From Acanthacorydalis orientalis (Eukaryota; Arthropoda; Insecta; Megaloptera; Corydalidae), in NCBI GenBank assembly GCA_034766995.1, contig CM068314.1, positions 10,694,201-10,758,200 of the forward strand: a stretch of DNA of 64,000 bases, in the 5' to 3' direction. Within the stretch, counting starts at the first letter, position 1. Each line of letters starts with the position of its first letter. The notes under the pieces were generated by a model, which searched no databases, was not told the origin of the DNA, and saw only the letters and a program-made list of their open reading frames with translations. Made by a program: the position numbers and the translations under genes. This document shows positions 12,251 through 24,385 of the stretch, piece by piece.

Positions 12251-13725
12251 TCGGTTATTCGCGTGTTTATTTATTAACACTGACCTTCGAGCACTGAACT
12301 CGTTCAGCCGTGAAAAATAATTAATTGTTTATTGTAATATATACGAATGTACAGAGTGATCGATAAAAAGGCGTTATGTGCGTTTCGAAACCCGTAACTC
12401 GTACAAACATTTCCATTTAAATAGTTTATAAAATATACATATTTTAATAATAAATATACGTGACATAATTTCAACACTGACACAAAAATAAATTAAAATT
12501 AGATGTTTATTAAATAGAAAATATCATAGTTTAGAAACAATTAAATTCAACAATTAAATTCATTTCATATTAAAAATAATGTAATATTTCTAAAAATAAA
12601 AAAGTGTTTATATGCTTTTCGAATTGAACCTCAATCCTCTTTGAATTTTTTTCTGTTACCTCTCTCCCCATATACAGTGTTTCAATTTCGCACCCTAACA
12701 TTCTGAAGACTTTTTATAAATTATTTTTCATCCAATCATCCTAACCTATTATCATCCAGCTATAAAATTTCAACAGAATTATATTTTTGTCTTGTATCAA
12801 TTAAATAAATACAGTATTCAATAATATTTTATTTTTAATCGATTTTAGAAATGTTGTCAATTCTTTAAAACTGGTATAATTTATTAGCATGTTTTGTTAT
12901 ATAAAATTTTCGTTTTGAAAGCATCTATATTTTTACAGTAATTATCAAATATTACCTAGTTATATAGAAAAAATCTGATGAAAGCTATGACTATTGGTTT
13001 TTCCGTTCTATAAATAGGAAAATTAAATTTGTTTTCGATTATAAGAATGATATTCATTTATTTACTTACTAAAACATTATATATATATATATACAAGTGG
13101 GATAGAAAAATTAAAAATTTTATTGGAAATCAGTGGAAAAAAATATTGATTTTGTGAAAGAAAATTTATCCACAGTATCAGAACTGTATTGTATAAAATT
13201 AATTTTATTTCAACCAAAATAAAATACAAAAAAAAAACATCATCTTTGATTTTTAAGTAGTATTTAAATTGAGTAACTTGAAAATAGAACACTATACTTA
13301 ATTTTTTACAACAACTTGACATATTGAATTCTAATGAGTTTCTTTTCGTAATTAAAACGTTAAACTCTAATGAAAAATGTAAAATATATATTTTTGTAAG
13401 GAATTATATGAACATAAGCTAATAACGAAAATATTTTCCTAAAAATAGTAACACTTCATAAACTTCATTCACCTCATTTCTCTAAAATGTATCTTGCAAT
13501 TTATGTACAATAATATTATTTTAAAAATACAACTAAAATAATTCTATTTATAAACTCTCTACTTTTAAATTTCAAAACTACCTTTAATGCATGCCAATGT
13601 ACATATTACCTTTAATGTATATATTTAATCTACAAATTGGCTGTAACATGCTTTTACCTCATATTCCGAGACCAAATTGAATTTAAGCAAGACAATGTAG
13701 ATTCTATTGTCTAATCCCACACTTG

Positions 13726-13729
<4 letters not shown>
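12251..13729. other. AT-rich intergenic DNA, no gene seen
   Basis: Only a short AT run near 13,078-13,095 stands out. Confidence 0.5.

Positions 13730-13778
<49 letters not shown>
13730..13778. repeat. (AT)n microsatellite
   Basis: Pure AT run. Confidence 0.95.
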
Positions 13779-13781
<3 letters not shown>

Positions 13782-14321
13782 ATAGGTAGTCTGGAATGCA
13801 TATGTATATTTTATCGTTGTAGTATAAACTATATGTTTTTTCATATGAATCGTAAAAAAATATTGAGGTATGAAATTTAAATTCAAGTCGTATAGAAACA
13901 GATACGAGTACGTTACATATTTTTTTCGTAACAAAACATAACAATAATGAAATAAAACGAGAAAACATAAATTCATATAACTACAGTTTGTGGCGAAACG
14001 AAATTCTCTCCGTCTGTGCGATGCCACAAAAATACAATAAACAATAAAAGCAGATCACAAAACGCTATATAAAATGGATTCGCAATATAGGACCATATAA
14101 AAGTATCTAAGTGAGCTATGAAAGTAAATATACAAGCTGAATAAAACGATTTAGATTACGTTTATGCGTTTCGAATAATCAGCCTGTATCCATAAAAATT
14201 TCAACTCGAAATACTAATTTAACTCCAATTCGACAGATCTAATTACATAGTAATTTAAATAATTCGAATACGTTGTCTAAACACATGCGTTTCTAAATTA
14301 ATTAATAGGTACTTATATATG

Positions 14322-14363
<42 letters not shown>

Positions 14364-14879
14364 TAAACAGGTTAAATTTTTAAACAGATATATTTTTCAT
14401 ATCATTTTTTCAACATATCAGTGTTGAATTATTATTAAATTATAATATTGTATTCTTTACACATTTCTGCTGGAATGAAAATAAACTTTAGTGAGTAAAC
14501 AACCATCATATTTCACAAGAATAATCTTAATCCCATTATATTATTAAAACAAATATATAATTTAAAACAAATTACTAATTCATCAATGCTTTATAATTTA
14601 AAAACGAGTGACAATCATCTCAGCATTCGAAAAAAATCCTTACATGAAAAGTTATAAACAAAAAGAAGTACAAATCTTAGAAATTATTGAAGTATAATGG
14701 CTGAAATTTAAAAGAATATGCGGGCACTAATGATCTTAGTTGTCGACGCGACCTTAAATCTTAAATAAGGAACTAACTTAAAATAATAATATAATAAATA
14801 TCAACTTTTTTAATAACTATGTCTGAAATTTCATTAAACATTTTAATGACATCTATTCGGAGACTTTTATTGATCTCTC
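13779..14879. other. AT-rich intergenic DNA, no gene seen
   Basis: Contains (AT)n at 14,328-14,360. No exon or mobile element was recognised. Confidence 0.5.
14328..14360. repeat. (AT)n microsatellite
   Basis: Pure AT run. Confidence 0.9.
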
Positions 14880-15107
14880 TTATTTCATAAATAAATTCTT
14901 GTTTCATTCCATAAAACAACAAAAAATATTTTCATATCAAAAATGTTCAATAAATCATAACTGATAACTTTTAGTTGTTGTTTAATAATAATTTATTGAA
15001 TATTTTTGAACCGAAAATGTTTTTGTAGTTTCTGAAATTGAAAATAATTCATTTTTTAAATGGAATTTAGGCACAAAGTTAGATCTGTATTGTGACAGCT
15101 CTCAAAT
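14880..15107. mobile_element. Palindromic repeat family 1, copy D
   Basis: The left arm (TTTCATTCCATAAAACAAC, TATCAAAAATGTTCAATAAA) and right arm (AATTTATTGAATATTTTTG, TTTTTGTAGTTTCTGAAATT, AAATAATTCATTTTT, TGTATTGTGACA) are separated by only about 25 bases. This is a shortened foldback version in which the usual loop has been lost. Confidence 0.65.
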
Positions 15108-15548
15108 ATGTTTGTTATTTTTATATACCATTTTTTTATTACAGAAAAACAGATATATATATATATATATATTCATTATAAAATAATTTGAATCCATGAG
15201 AGCAAACTATACAATTTTCCAATTTTAAATTTAAGATTTTAGAACAAATGTTTTAACTAGAACCTAAATATTTCGGTTAATTATCCTAGTGGTAATGATT
15301 CTGATAAATTACTTAAGTCTTTACTTGCTATGACGACTTTCAATATAATATATATTTAAAAGCTTCAATATAAACTTTTATATAAGCTTCAATCAAATAT
15401 ATATATGAGGAAGAGATAACAAATTATTAACTATAATCTATTAAAATAATATTTAACTAGCAGTTATTAGATTTGAATGTATATGTTTGATTTCTAATTA
15501 ACAATAATGAAAGTGCTTTATATAATCCATTAAAATGAATCATTTAAC

Positions 15549-15598
<50 letters not shown>

Positions 15599-16780
15599 AA
15601 AACTGAATGTTTAATTTGTAATTAAATAAAGTGGGTAGGTATGACTGCACATTTGCATATAGGATTGAATATAAAATTATTGATCGTTTTATCCTGCTAC
15701 CTTCAAAGGGATTGAATTTGTAAAGTTTGTAATTAATTTGACACGTCGACGACAGACTGCAATTAACTTTCCGTGATAATGTGACAAATGCAACTCGACA
15801 TTCGATACTGAAACTTGTCAATTAGTTCGCGAATGCATTGAACTGCATTTCAAATTAGATGATATACAGTATGTACGTGTATATCGATTTAATGGCATAC
15901 GAAATGAGATTAAATTATTAAGTTGACATTTACTTGCTGATTTTTTAAACTAATTTAAAATCACTTTTTTAATTAATCAGTCTGCTTCTTTTCTCTACTT
16001 TCAAAATTTTTTATTGATTTAGTAAAAAATTGTATTGAAATCCAGGAGAACAAGTAATTTAAAATAGAATAAAAATATATATTCTGTACTGTTGAATTTT
16101 AAAAAGTATTCTGGATTCCAGTACTATTCTATGTACATAATAGATAGAATAGTATTATATTAACACACTATAAAAAAAAGATAAATTTAAACTGAAGAAA
16201 TAAGGTATGAATTTTATTCATTTTTAATAAATATCTTTCTTTGAATAATATTTTCAAATGTGAAAATAACTTTTTCATTTTTAATGTATTATCTTCAATA
16301 TCCTTTTTTAATAACTGTTTATGAAATTAATTTTATTATAAAAGTACCTATAAAAATGAAATTTGCATGTCATCCTTAAAATTAAATATGTGAAAATGAA
16401 ATATATGCATTTTATATCTCGAATCACTAGTTTTTTTGTTATTAAAAATCTGCAGAATAGTCTAAAATAATATTAATTGAAATAACTCGCTATAATAATA
16501 ATTATCTCTTTCAAATACTTATCTGAAAATTCAATTAGCAGATAATTCATTTATAATCAAAATAACTACCTAGAACTTATGTCAATTTCAAAATCAATCA
16601 TCATAAATCAGAACATTTTTCTCTCATTATTCTGTAAAAAAATAATTAAAATTACTCTTTTTTGGAATTTATATTTAAATTTCAACATCCTGTTTATAAC
16701 AGACATTTAAAAATAATAGTTTTAATATCATAAAAATATTTTAAAGTTATTCAGATAGATTATATAGTCTCGTCAATCTG
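15108..16780. other. AT-rich intergenic DNA, no gene seen
   Basis: Holds (AT)n at 15,550-15,596. The stretch 15,700-15,850 is slightly GC-richer but shows no frame or motif that I trust. Confidence 0.5.
15550..15596. repeat. (AT)n microsatellite
   Basis: Pure AT run. Confidence 0.95.
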
Positions 16781-16781
16781 C

Positions 16782-16806
16782 CTGAAGATGGCGCACATGC
16801 CAGAAA
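16782..16806 (+). ncRNA. Hammerhead-ribozyme-like core, possible Penelope-type remnant
   Basis: CTGAAGA is followed by TGGC, a six-base loop, GCCA and then GAAA. This fits the hammerhead core CUGANGA, stem II, GAAA with a perfect 4-bp stem II. Penelope-like retroelements are known to carry hammerhead motifs. I could not find convincing stems I and III, so this may be chance or a decayed copy. A closely similar motif lies at 57,086-57,110 on the - strand. Confidence 0.25.
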
Positions 16807-17499
16807 TAGTAGATAATAAAGAAACTCGGGTGATTCAAAAGAACAAAAATCATCATCATAACACGATCAAATTTTTTAATCGTGTTTTATTAGAAAAATG
16901 AATTTGGCTGAACAATATAGGTTTACTGAATTTAAAATAATTAAATTGGAAAGAAAATCTGCCTGCATTCCGAATATTCTAAGAAAAATATAATTAACAT
17001 CAACATGAAAGTAAGTAGAATTATTCATAAAAAAGTGAATTACTCATATTTACGGACTGTCCATTTTTATATTTAATTGTCTGACCTAGCCCCAAGCGAG
17101 GAATTCAAAACTGAAATCCGATTTGGGTGTAAAAAATTTAAAAGCGATGGAAAGTGATTTTAAAAGTTTCAGTCCATTTTACAGAGAACATTTCTGAATA
17201 TTTTTAATGGTTTACAGATGTTAATTAAGTACTGCTAAAATGTGTTAAAGTACTGGGGGTGACATTATTGCAAAATGATTGTTTTATTCTCTTACCATTG
17301 TGACATTAAATTAAAAACTTTCGAACGTTACTACTTGTATTGAGAAAACACTTCTTTAGTAATATGAATCATTTGATTCAAATAGAAAAAAGTGTAATTT
17401 TACAATTGTAAAAATGTAATAAGTGAGACAATAATTTAATAAACGAATCCGAAAAAAAATACAAAAATTTGAGTTGACTTGAACGGATCTTCTTAGCAA
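16807..17499. other. AT-rich intergenic DNA, no gene seen
   Basis: A short inverted pair (AACACGATCAAATTTTTTAA and TTTTTTAATCGTGTTTTA) lies near 16,860-16,890. Nothing else was recognised. Confidence 0.45.
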
Positions 17500-18020
17500 A
17501 ATATTAATGGATGAAATCTAATAAGGGTGAAGTATGTGTGTCACCCTTATTGTTACAGCCGCTGACGACCTCGGTCACGTTTTTCATTCGTTCACTTCAC
17601 GCATACGTACATACATATACGCTTCTCGTCCGTCGGCTACGACACTTTATTTTCATTCGCACTCACTTTTCCTCTCTCGACTTACACACACATACAGATA
17701 AAACATAAGGTCCGTGTACTTCTTGTACGCATCGTCTCATTCTTTCCGCGCCGATCTTCTCTCTTTTTCAGCACGAAAAACGCGTCCGTGCCACCGCAGT
17801 GTCATTCGGACCGCCGTAAATTTTCATCTGGCGCGAAGAATTCCTTTCACGCACACAAACTTTATACTTTACAACCAAATATATACACTCTCTGGCTGAC
17901 TGCTTGGCTCTCTACTGAAATATGCGCGCGCGAGGGGTATTTTTTTCCAACCCTACTATATACCAACCTACTATATTCCTCTACACTCTACTCCGATGAA
18001 TTTTCTCGAGCGATCCCCAG
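17500..18020 (+). promoter_or_regulatory. CpG-rich island, candidate promoter or untranslated first exon
   Basis: About 500 bases rich in CpG (ACGCGTCCGTGCC, GCGCGCGCGAGG), bounded by AT-rich DNA. The right edge is CGATCCCCAG followed by GTAC, which would serve as a splice donor at 18,021. Open frames inside it (17,511-18,027) have no recognisable domain. A transcription start with an untranslated first exon is one reading; I see no downstream exon on this strand. Confidence 0.3.
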
Positions 18021-18700
18021 GTACTAGTCCATATTTAATACGATTCGAGTTTGACTGATGTCTATTAAGTTTGGTTATCATGGTGCGATTCATGTATAGG
18101 CGGTTTGATGATTTGATTGATCGTTTCAAGTTTGTTATTATATTAATATATTAATACACTAATACATGCGAAATTATTATATGGCAGGCAATTAATTATT
18201 TTGATCGATAATCAAATCATATATATATATATATATATATGACAAAATATGACTAAAAGCTTATTTAAACTACAAAGTTCATTAATAAACATTTCTATGT
18301 TATATATTACCCTTCCAATCAATTCACATTTGTAAAGCATCAATCAAATATTTTCTATATAAACATTCGTCAATTTTCTAAATATTTATTTAAATTATTT
18401 ACAAATTTTGTCAACGTTGAATTTTATTTAAATTTATTATCGAATATTTCGTAACTAAAACATGAATTCTCTTAAAATTCTTTTATCTTAAGAAGAAGCC
18501 TCAAAACACTAAAAGCTTCTGTGATTTAAATTATAAAATTTTGAAAATATATGCACGCCGCTGTATTATAATAATATTTGAACAATGTTACTAGTTAAGT
18601 GTATGGATATTTAGTAAAATTGATTTGTGATTTTTAATAATCAATTAATAAAAAATCTAATTGAATTTATTAATAATGATTTCCACTTTAATTTTTTCAA
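18021..18700. other. AT-rich intergenic DNA, no gene seen
   Basis: Contains a short (AT)n at 18,219-18,240 and no other feature that I can support. Confidence 0.45.
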
Positions 18701-19210
18701 TGAAAGTGTCATTTTATCGAGTTCGTGTTAATATCATTTTAAAGTGCATTTTTCGGTCTGTATTTTAGTAATTATCGACTTCGTTATTATTACCTTTGCT
18801 TCAAATTCAACTTTTGAATTAAAAATGGAAAAGAACCAAATGAGAGCAATTTATTGTAAGAGTTCAAAACGGACGGTAAAAGCAGCAGAAACTGATCATC
18901 AACTGAACGATGCTTTTGGTATGGGTACTGTGAAGGAACGTACAGTACAATGGTGGTTGCAAAAATTTCGTGCTGGGGACGAGAGCCTGAAGATGAAGAA
19001 GGTCGCATGCATTCTTATTCTGTTCATAATGACCAGTTAAAAGCGTTAGTTTAATCAGAATCACCCACAATAATTCTAGAGCTTGCACAAAAGTTAGGCA
19101 TTAGTCATCGAACAGTTCTGGACCACTTAAAACAACCAGAAAAATCAAAAAAGGGAAAACGTATATGAATTTGAAGATCATAAATCGCAATTATTTCACT
19201 ACCAACCTAA
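18700..19210 (+). mobile_element. Mariner family M1, non-autonomous copy carrying only the DNA-binding part
   Basis: The right end is a mariner-type terminal repeat (reverse complement TTAGGTTGGTAGTGAAATAA) followed by TA. The leader before the ATG matches the copy at 23,149-23,611. I could not locate the left terminal repeat, so the left limit is approximate. Confidence 0.7.
18825..19168 (+). pseudogene. Mariner transposase N-terminal domain, one frameshift
   Basis: The frame starts MEKNQMRAIYCKSSKRT and continues AFGMGTVKERTVQWWLQKF, RAGDESL, the first helix-turn-helix region of SETMAR-type mariner transposases. A one-base loss after GDESL shifts the frame. The second frame reads HNDQLKALV, stop, then ELAQKLGISHRTVLDHLKQ, the second helix-turn-helix, and ends KKGKRI-stop. 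The catalytic DDD domain is absent, not merely decayed: the terminal repeat follows within about 45 bases. Related copies share this deletion, so it looks ancestral to a non-autonomous family. It is unlikely to make protein as it stands. Confidence 0.8.
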
Positions 19211-19212
19211 TA

Positions 19213-19214
<2 letters not shown>

Positions 19215-19242
<28 letters not shown>
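19215..19242. repeat. (AT)n microsatellite at mariner end
   Basis: The AT run begins four bases after the mariner terminal repeat and its TA. Confidence 0.9.
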
Positions 19243-19246
<4 letters not shown>

Positions 19247-19726
19247 ATACATTTTAATATAAATGCCATAAGAAATCAATGCACTGCCATATAAGTTGAA
19301 AATCATCGAAACAAGCTTAATCTAAAACACGGAACACAATAAAACAAAGACTGATTAGACCCAGTATGTTGAAATCTTGCCGTAATAAACCAATAAGCAC
19401 ATGCGGTTCAGTTCTCTAGCGACATGCCGACAGTAATTTCAATTCGAATTGCATACCAATGTAAAAGGCAATGGAGCACTAGGAAAGAAAGAGAGGGAAT
19501 AAATCGATGATGAGATTAAGGTAGTATATAAGAAATTCGAGAATAGCACGACAAACGAAAATAGAAAACAGTCGGAAGGTCTCTAATCATCTACAACGCT
19601 ATCGTTCTTTCACTTACAGAATTATCACGGCGAATAGTTTAATGCGATGCAAACTCAAAATGAATGAAATTGCAATCTGAGTGCATGAAAACTTAGACAC
19701 AAAGGAACAAAGCTATACATATATAT

Positions 19727-19741
19727 GTGTGTGTGTTTGTT

Positions 19742-19789
<48 letters not shown>
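19727..19789. repeat. (GT)n then (AT)n microsatellite
   Basis: GTGTGTGTTTGTTTGTGTG is followed by a pure AT run. Confidence 0.9.
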
Positions 19790-19790
<1 letters not shown>

Positions 19791-21510
19791 TTTTATTACT
19801 TTATTTATAAAAAACACAGTATATTGCAGAATTTAAGCAAATAAAATAAAAATTAATACAATTACTTAAACAAACAGTAAAAAAATGTAAACTGTAAAAA
19901 AGAATAGAATAGCAAATGAACTTCATTTCAATAGAAATAAAACTAAATAAAAAATGTATAGATAAACTACAATTGCAAGTCAAGATCGAGAAAAATACAC
20001 AGTTCTATTGTTACGAAGATAGATTTATTCGTCTTTAGAGTTTAAGAAAACGGTCCAGAACAACAACAGATTTAAAAAAAAAACTTTAGAATCATTCAAT
20101 AAGAATAAAATCTTTAAATTCGGAAGAAAAGAATTTATTAGAACACAGAACTCGTAGTTGTTCTTTAAGAAAATTTGTTTTTAAAAAGAAATACAATGAG
20201 AATTTCTTTCTTTCAATTAACTCGAGATTATTTACACTGATTTGATAAGATTTTATTTAATTTTCTTGATTAATAGATTTTTATACCATTTTGATAAACG
20301 ATATGCAATTAGAATAAATATGAAAGAAATAAAAGGAAGAATTAACCATAAAAATTAATTCTGAAAAGTAAAAAAAATGTTGAAAATAACAAATATCTTA
20401 AATAATGCATAAAAAATATTGACACTTTGGGAAGTGTTAAAAAAAATCAACGTTTGTGTAAAATATTGTAAAAATTACCTTAAACAAAATGTGCAGATAA
20501 TAAATCTACATTTGAAAATTTATTTAAGAAAACAGTTAAAAAATTTATATATTTGTTATATGTTCTTCAGATTTGATTTTTTTAAATATATTTACAAATG
20601 GATTTCTTGAAATTCAAAAAAACTTAGAAGCTATATGCAATTAATCACCAGTCAATTTTTGGAAAAGAAAATTTAAAATATCGGACTGGGTTCCTAATCA
20701 AATGTTAAAATAGACGAATCAAAAACTAGTTTCTCATTTTTTTAATCCGATTGAAAAAGAAAACTTCCATTATTTACACTAGAAAAATTTCACCGATTTA
20801 TAATATTTTTACAGAATAAATCAATTATCGCCCTAAACTATACTCGAAATTTTAAAACTCGTTTTTCTTGAAACATCATTTTTCAACTTAGTTGATACAA
20901 TATTTTAAAGACTCACACTTCAATCAACAAGAAAATTATTTTACATAGGAAGGAAAAATTGATTCTTCCTATAAATTACAAAAATTATAATATTAATCAT
21001 ATTTTTCTACTTGTAAAAAATTTAACTAATTTTGATCCAAAAATCGATATTTTTAAACAGCGTTAGATTTTCATTTTAGTCTTATTAAATTGTAATTTAT
21101 ACAAAAGTAAAATTTATATTACCTATAAAAAATCAATTTGATTTTTTATTTAAATGAATACAAATTGAGATTTTCTGGTTCAGTTATTAATCACATTTAA
21201 CAACAAGCCTTACATAATATTACATTTCTTTTACGTACAAATAAAAGCATCTGTAAATTTAAAAATTAATACACTCGCTAGTTTTTTTTTAAAAAAAATA
21301 GCTTTTTAGATTTAAAAAAAAACATAACTTGTAGAGAAAAGAGAAAATATTTGTCAATATTTATTAAAAAAGTTATAATAGTTATTAAATCACACTACTG
21401 AGAATTATATATTTTCATAAAAATGAAAATAAATCGATTTTATGAAATTCATACCTACATAAATATATAAAAATATGACATTAATTCTTATAAACCTAAC
21501 TGGAATCATT

Positions 21511-21513
<3 letters not shown>

Positions 21514-21552
<39 letters not shown>
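21514..21552. repeat. (AT)n microsatellite
   Basis: AT run ending in AAATAAATAAAT. Confidence 0.95.
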
Positions 21553-21563
<11 letters not shown>

Positions 21564-21624
21564 TGAGTTTATATGTTCAATTTTATAAACTATTATTTTC
21601 TGTCAGTTTCCAATGCAAATTTTA

Positions 21625-21627
<3 letters not shown>

Positions 21628-21689
<62 letters not shown>
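21628..21689. repeat. (AT)n microsatellite
   Basis: Pure AT run; it flanks the GC-richer island on its left. Confidence 0.95.
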
Positions 21690-21693
<4 letters not shown>

Positions 21694-21699
21694 GTAAAT

Positions 21700-22260
21700 T
21701 ATAAATTCATGTCAAGTGTTGCGTGCACCACTTTATATTGAAGACTTCGAGGACACAGCAAGTTGTACCATCCTACTGTTACATCGCAACACGAACCTCA
21801 CAGAACAGAAACAACCACCTCTCTACACAGAGCGACGACCATTGACGACCACCACCCCGTCATTGCCGCCGTGTTAGCAAGCCTACTACTACACTTCCTA
21901 CCAGCCGTTCGTTTGCCCGCTCTACCAAAGAAAATGAATTATGACGCGTTAAAGTCTCTGGTCACGTGCCATTTCTATCGGCTGCAATCTTCATCAGCTA
22001 ATAAAGTGGGCCCGTGCAAATGTTTTCCATTGTTTGGACGACGGCGGTACCCTGTAAAGAGCTCGCCGTTACGCTTTGAAGTATTATCCAGGCGGCGTAT
22101 TATCGCTTTGGTCGACTCGACCGTCGACCATCGACCGTCACCCACCCACCACACCACAACCGTCTCCGTGACGGTGTGGCCTAATAAGTACGTATCGTTT
22201 GTTATTTAATTGAACGGCATCGATACCGGTCTATGTTCTTTAGCTTTATGTTGATTTAGA
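21700..22260. promoter_or_regulatory. GC-richer island with a 148-codon open frame, unknown
   Basis: The composition is close to balanced. A frame of 148 codons is open on the + strand (21,763-22,209), with the only internal Met in MNYDALKSLVTCHFYRL. The translation has no domain I know and is Ser/Thr/Pro/Arg-rich, as expected of GC-richer noncoding DNA. E-box CACGTG and the word TCATCAGCTAATAAAG are present. I favour regulatory DNA or a UTR over a gene. Confidence 0.3.
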
Positions 22261-23106
22261 TAGTATAACTCTTGTTGTTCGATCGTGTTTGTCGTTAAGA
22301 TTGTATTGATTGATTGTTATGACTCGAATAAGTATCTAATTGTATAATATTATGTAAATCAGATTCGTATCAGGTTTGTGTATGTATATGTACAACGGAT
22401 AAATTACACTTGACTATGCCTATAATTTTATATTCTTGTTCAGTAAGCAACGTTATATTTCTTTCAACCCTTCTTAAAATTGATTTATGAAATATATAAT
22501 TAAATAAAAAATTATATTAAATTGATTTTTTAAATAATGTAATAAAAATAGTCTTTCACTTTAATACTCACAAATTCTATAAAGATTTAAATTCACCAAG
22601 TATGTTATAATAGACAAGACTCCTTAATAAAATATAAAACATAAAAATGGAAACATAATTTCTATCCAACAAATTATTTAAAATAAAGACAAAAGGCATA
22701 TTTTATTTATCTCTATTATAATTTGTAATATTTTGGAAAAAAATCTTTTTTTTTGATTCTAAATTAATTTTTATCTTGAAATTATACATAAATTTATATA
22801 TTTAATAAATAAGAGGGCTCCACGCCCTGCTCGCTTTGCTCTACGACCAACCGCTCGTTATCGCTCACTCCGTCCCATAAGAAATATAAACTGATAAAGA
22901 GATACGCGTTTTTTTCTTCGCGAAATTTAATGGTACTAAATGTGTTAATTGACAACATTTTAATCTCTAAATGTGTTAATTGCTAAGTGGTAACAATGAA
23001 CAATGATCACAATAAACGATAAATCACGCCAGCGCTTCTCTGAAAACTATGTGTTTAATCGATTTGTGTTCATCACATCATCCTTGTAAAATATGTAATA
23101 TAAATT

Positions 23107-23148
<42 letters not shown>
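22261..23148. other. AT-rich DNA with a short GC-rich repeat-like block
   Basis: At 22,813-22,880 a block of GCTC-type words (GGGCTCCACGCCCTGCTCGC, CCGCTCGTTATCGCTCACTC) stands out. It resembles periodic CGCTC repeats seen in some insect mobile elements, but I cannot assign it. Otherwise empty. Confidence 0.35.
23110..23148. repeat. (AT)n microsatellite abutting a mariner end
   Basis: The AT run passes directly into the mariner terminal repeat TTAGGTTGGTA at 23,149, so the element sits in or next to TA-rich target DNA. Confidence 0.9.
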
Positions 23149-23149
<1 letters not shown>

Positions 23150-23611
23150 TAGGTTGGTAAAAAAATATTGCAGTTTATGACCTTCAAATTCATATACATA
23201 TTTCTCTTTTCTGATTTTCTTAGCTGTTTTAAGTGGCCCACAATTTTTGAATGACTAACGACTAAGATTTGTACAAGCTCTCTAATTGTTGTGTGTAGTT
23301 CTGATTCATCTTAGACCTTCAGTTGGTCGTTGTGAACTGAAGGACGCATTCGACCTTCTACATCTTCAATGCTCTCGTCCTCAGGAAGAAACTTTGTTCC
23401 TCTTATTTACTTCTTTTCCATCTTTAATTCAATAGTACAATTGGAAGTAAAAAAATAATAAAATTAAAGTCAATTTTACCAAACATAGGTCGAAAAAGAG
23501 ATTAAACATCAAACAATTCTGAACCACTTAAAACAGCTATGAAAATAGAAAAGTTCGACATGTAAATAAATTTATAGGTCATAAACCGCAATTATTTTCC
23601 TACCAACCTAA
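23149..23611 (-). mobile_element. Mariner family M1, foldback copy with duplicated 3' ends
   Basis: A 463-bp element with inverted ends TTAGGTTGGTA and TACCAACCTAA, flanked by TA on both sides. Read on the - strand it gives ATGGAAAAGAAG, a deletion, then DESIEDVEGRMRPSVHNDQL and HLKQL, matching the copy at 18,825. The right end repeats the same 3' portion in the opposite direction (CTGAACCACTTAAAACAGCT). Both ends therefore derive from the 3' end of one mariner. It carries stops and deletions and cannot encode a transposase. Confidence 0.8.
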
Positions 23612-24159
23612 TATTCGTTCGAAATAGAAATATCCATTCTGTTTGAATGTAATATTGTACAAATACATGTATATAAAATAAACATCACATGATTATTTAT
23701 TGATTGAGTTCCATGTGATTGGAAAAACACATATTATTCTCTTTGTATGTTATCAATACGACATTCATAAATAAGTTTGTGTAAAATATGTCAATCTCTT
23801 CTGACGTATATATCAGGTGAATTCGATCAATTCGTAATATATTAATAACACGAGTAAAAAATATATTATTTATACAAACATAAATACATAAGTGAGCGTG
23901 TGTATTCCTGAATAATTATTTTTCCTGTTGATTTGAATGTCGAAAGCCCGTTTAATAATATATTATTATCATACTAAAACCACGAACGCATTACTGTATG
24001 TTTAATCTGTTTCGGAATTCAACCTGTATGCATCTCAATAAATATTATTTGAATATAATGAAGAACTGAACATTGTTTTACAACACATAAATATATAGAA
24101 ATGCATAGGAATTATAATAACAAGTGTGTAATAATGATGATGATGATAATGATGATGAT
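23612..24159. other. AT-rich intergenic DNA, no gene seen
   Basis: Only an ATG/ATA-type triplet run near 24,131-24,165 (GATGATGATGATAATGATGA) stands out. Confidence 0.5.
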
Positions 24160-24385
24160 AATGACAGGAGCGGAACATCCTATACGCGTATCAGGCTGCC
24201 TGTATTGGGGCATTGGTAATGCGATTACGTTTGGGCGAATAATAAATTCTAGATTAGTTTGACGCAAACACGTGATTCGCCTGCCTTTCGCTGCGTCATT
24301 TGCATATGCATGCCGCGCACTCATATCCCGCTCGTCTACCTGTGCGTAATAGCTTCGCTAGCTACCTATGCCAATACAAAACATG
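24160..24385. promoter_or_regulatory. Enhancer-like cluster: P3 homeodomain site and POU octamer
   Basis: TAATGCGATTA at 24,217-24,227 fits the TAAT-N3-ATTA palindrome bound by paired-class homeodomain dimers. ATTTGCATATGCATGC at 24,298-24,313 contains the POU octamer ATTTGCAT and 11 of 12 bases of the MORE palindrome. CACGTG lies between them. The block is GC-richer than its flanks. No occupancy or conservation data are available to me, so the function is inferred. Confidence 0.35.

Larger units (their letters stand above)
19243..21699. other. AT-rich intergenic DNA with microsatellites, no gene seen
   Basis: The longest blocks are 19,749-19,789, 21,514-21,552 and 21,628-21,689, all (AT)n. 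A slightly GC-richer patch at 19,320-19,690 has no frame or motif that I recognise. Confidence 0.5.

Noticed and set aside
17964..17977. ACCAACCTACTATA as the left end of the mariner copy at 18,700
   Set aside because: The match covers only about nine bases, is in the wrong orientation for a left end, and the sequence between is not mariner-like.
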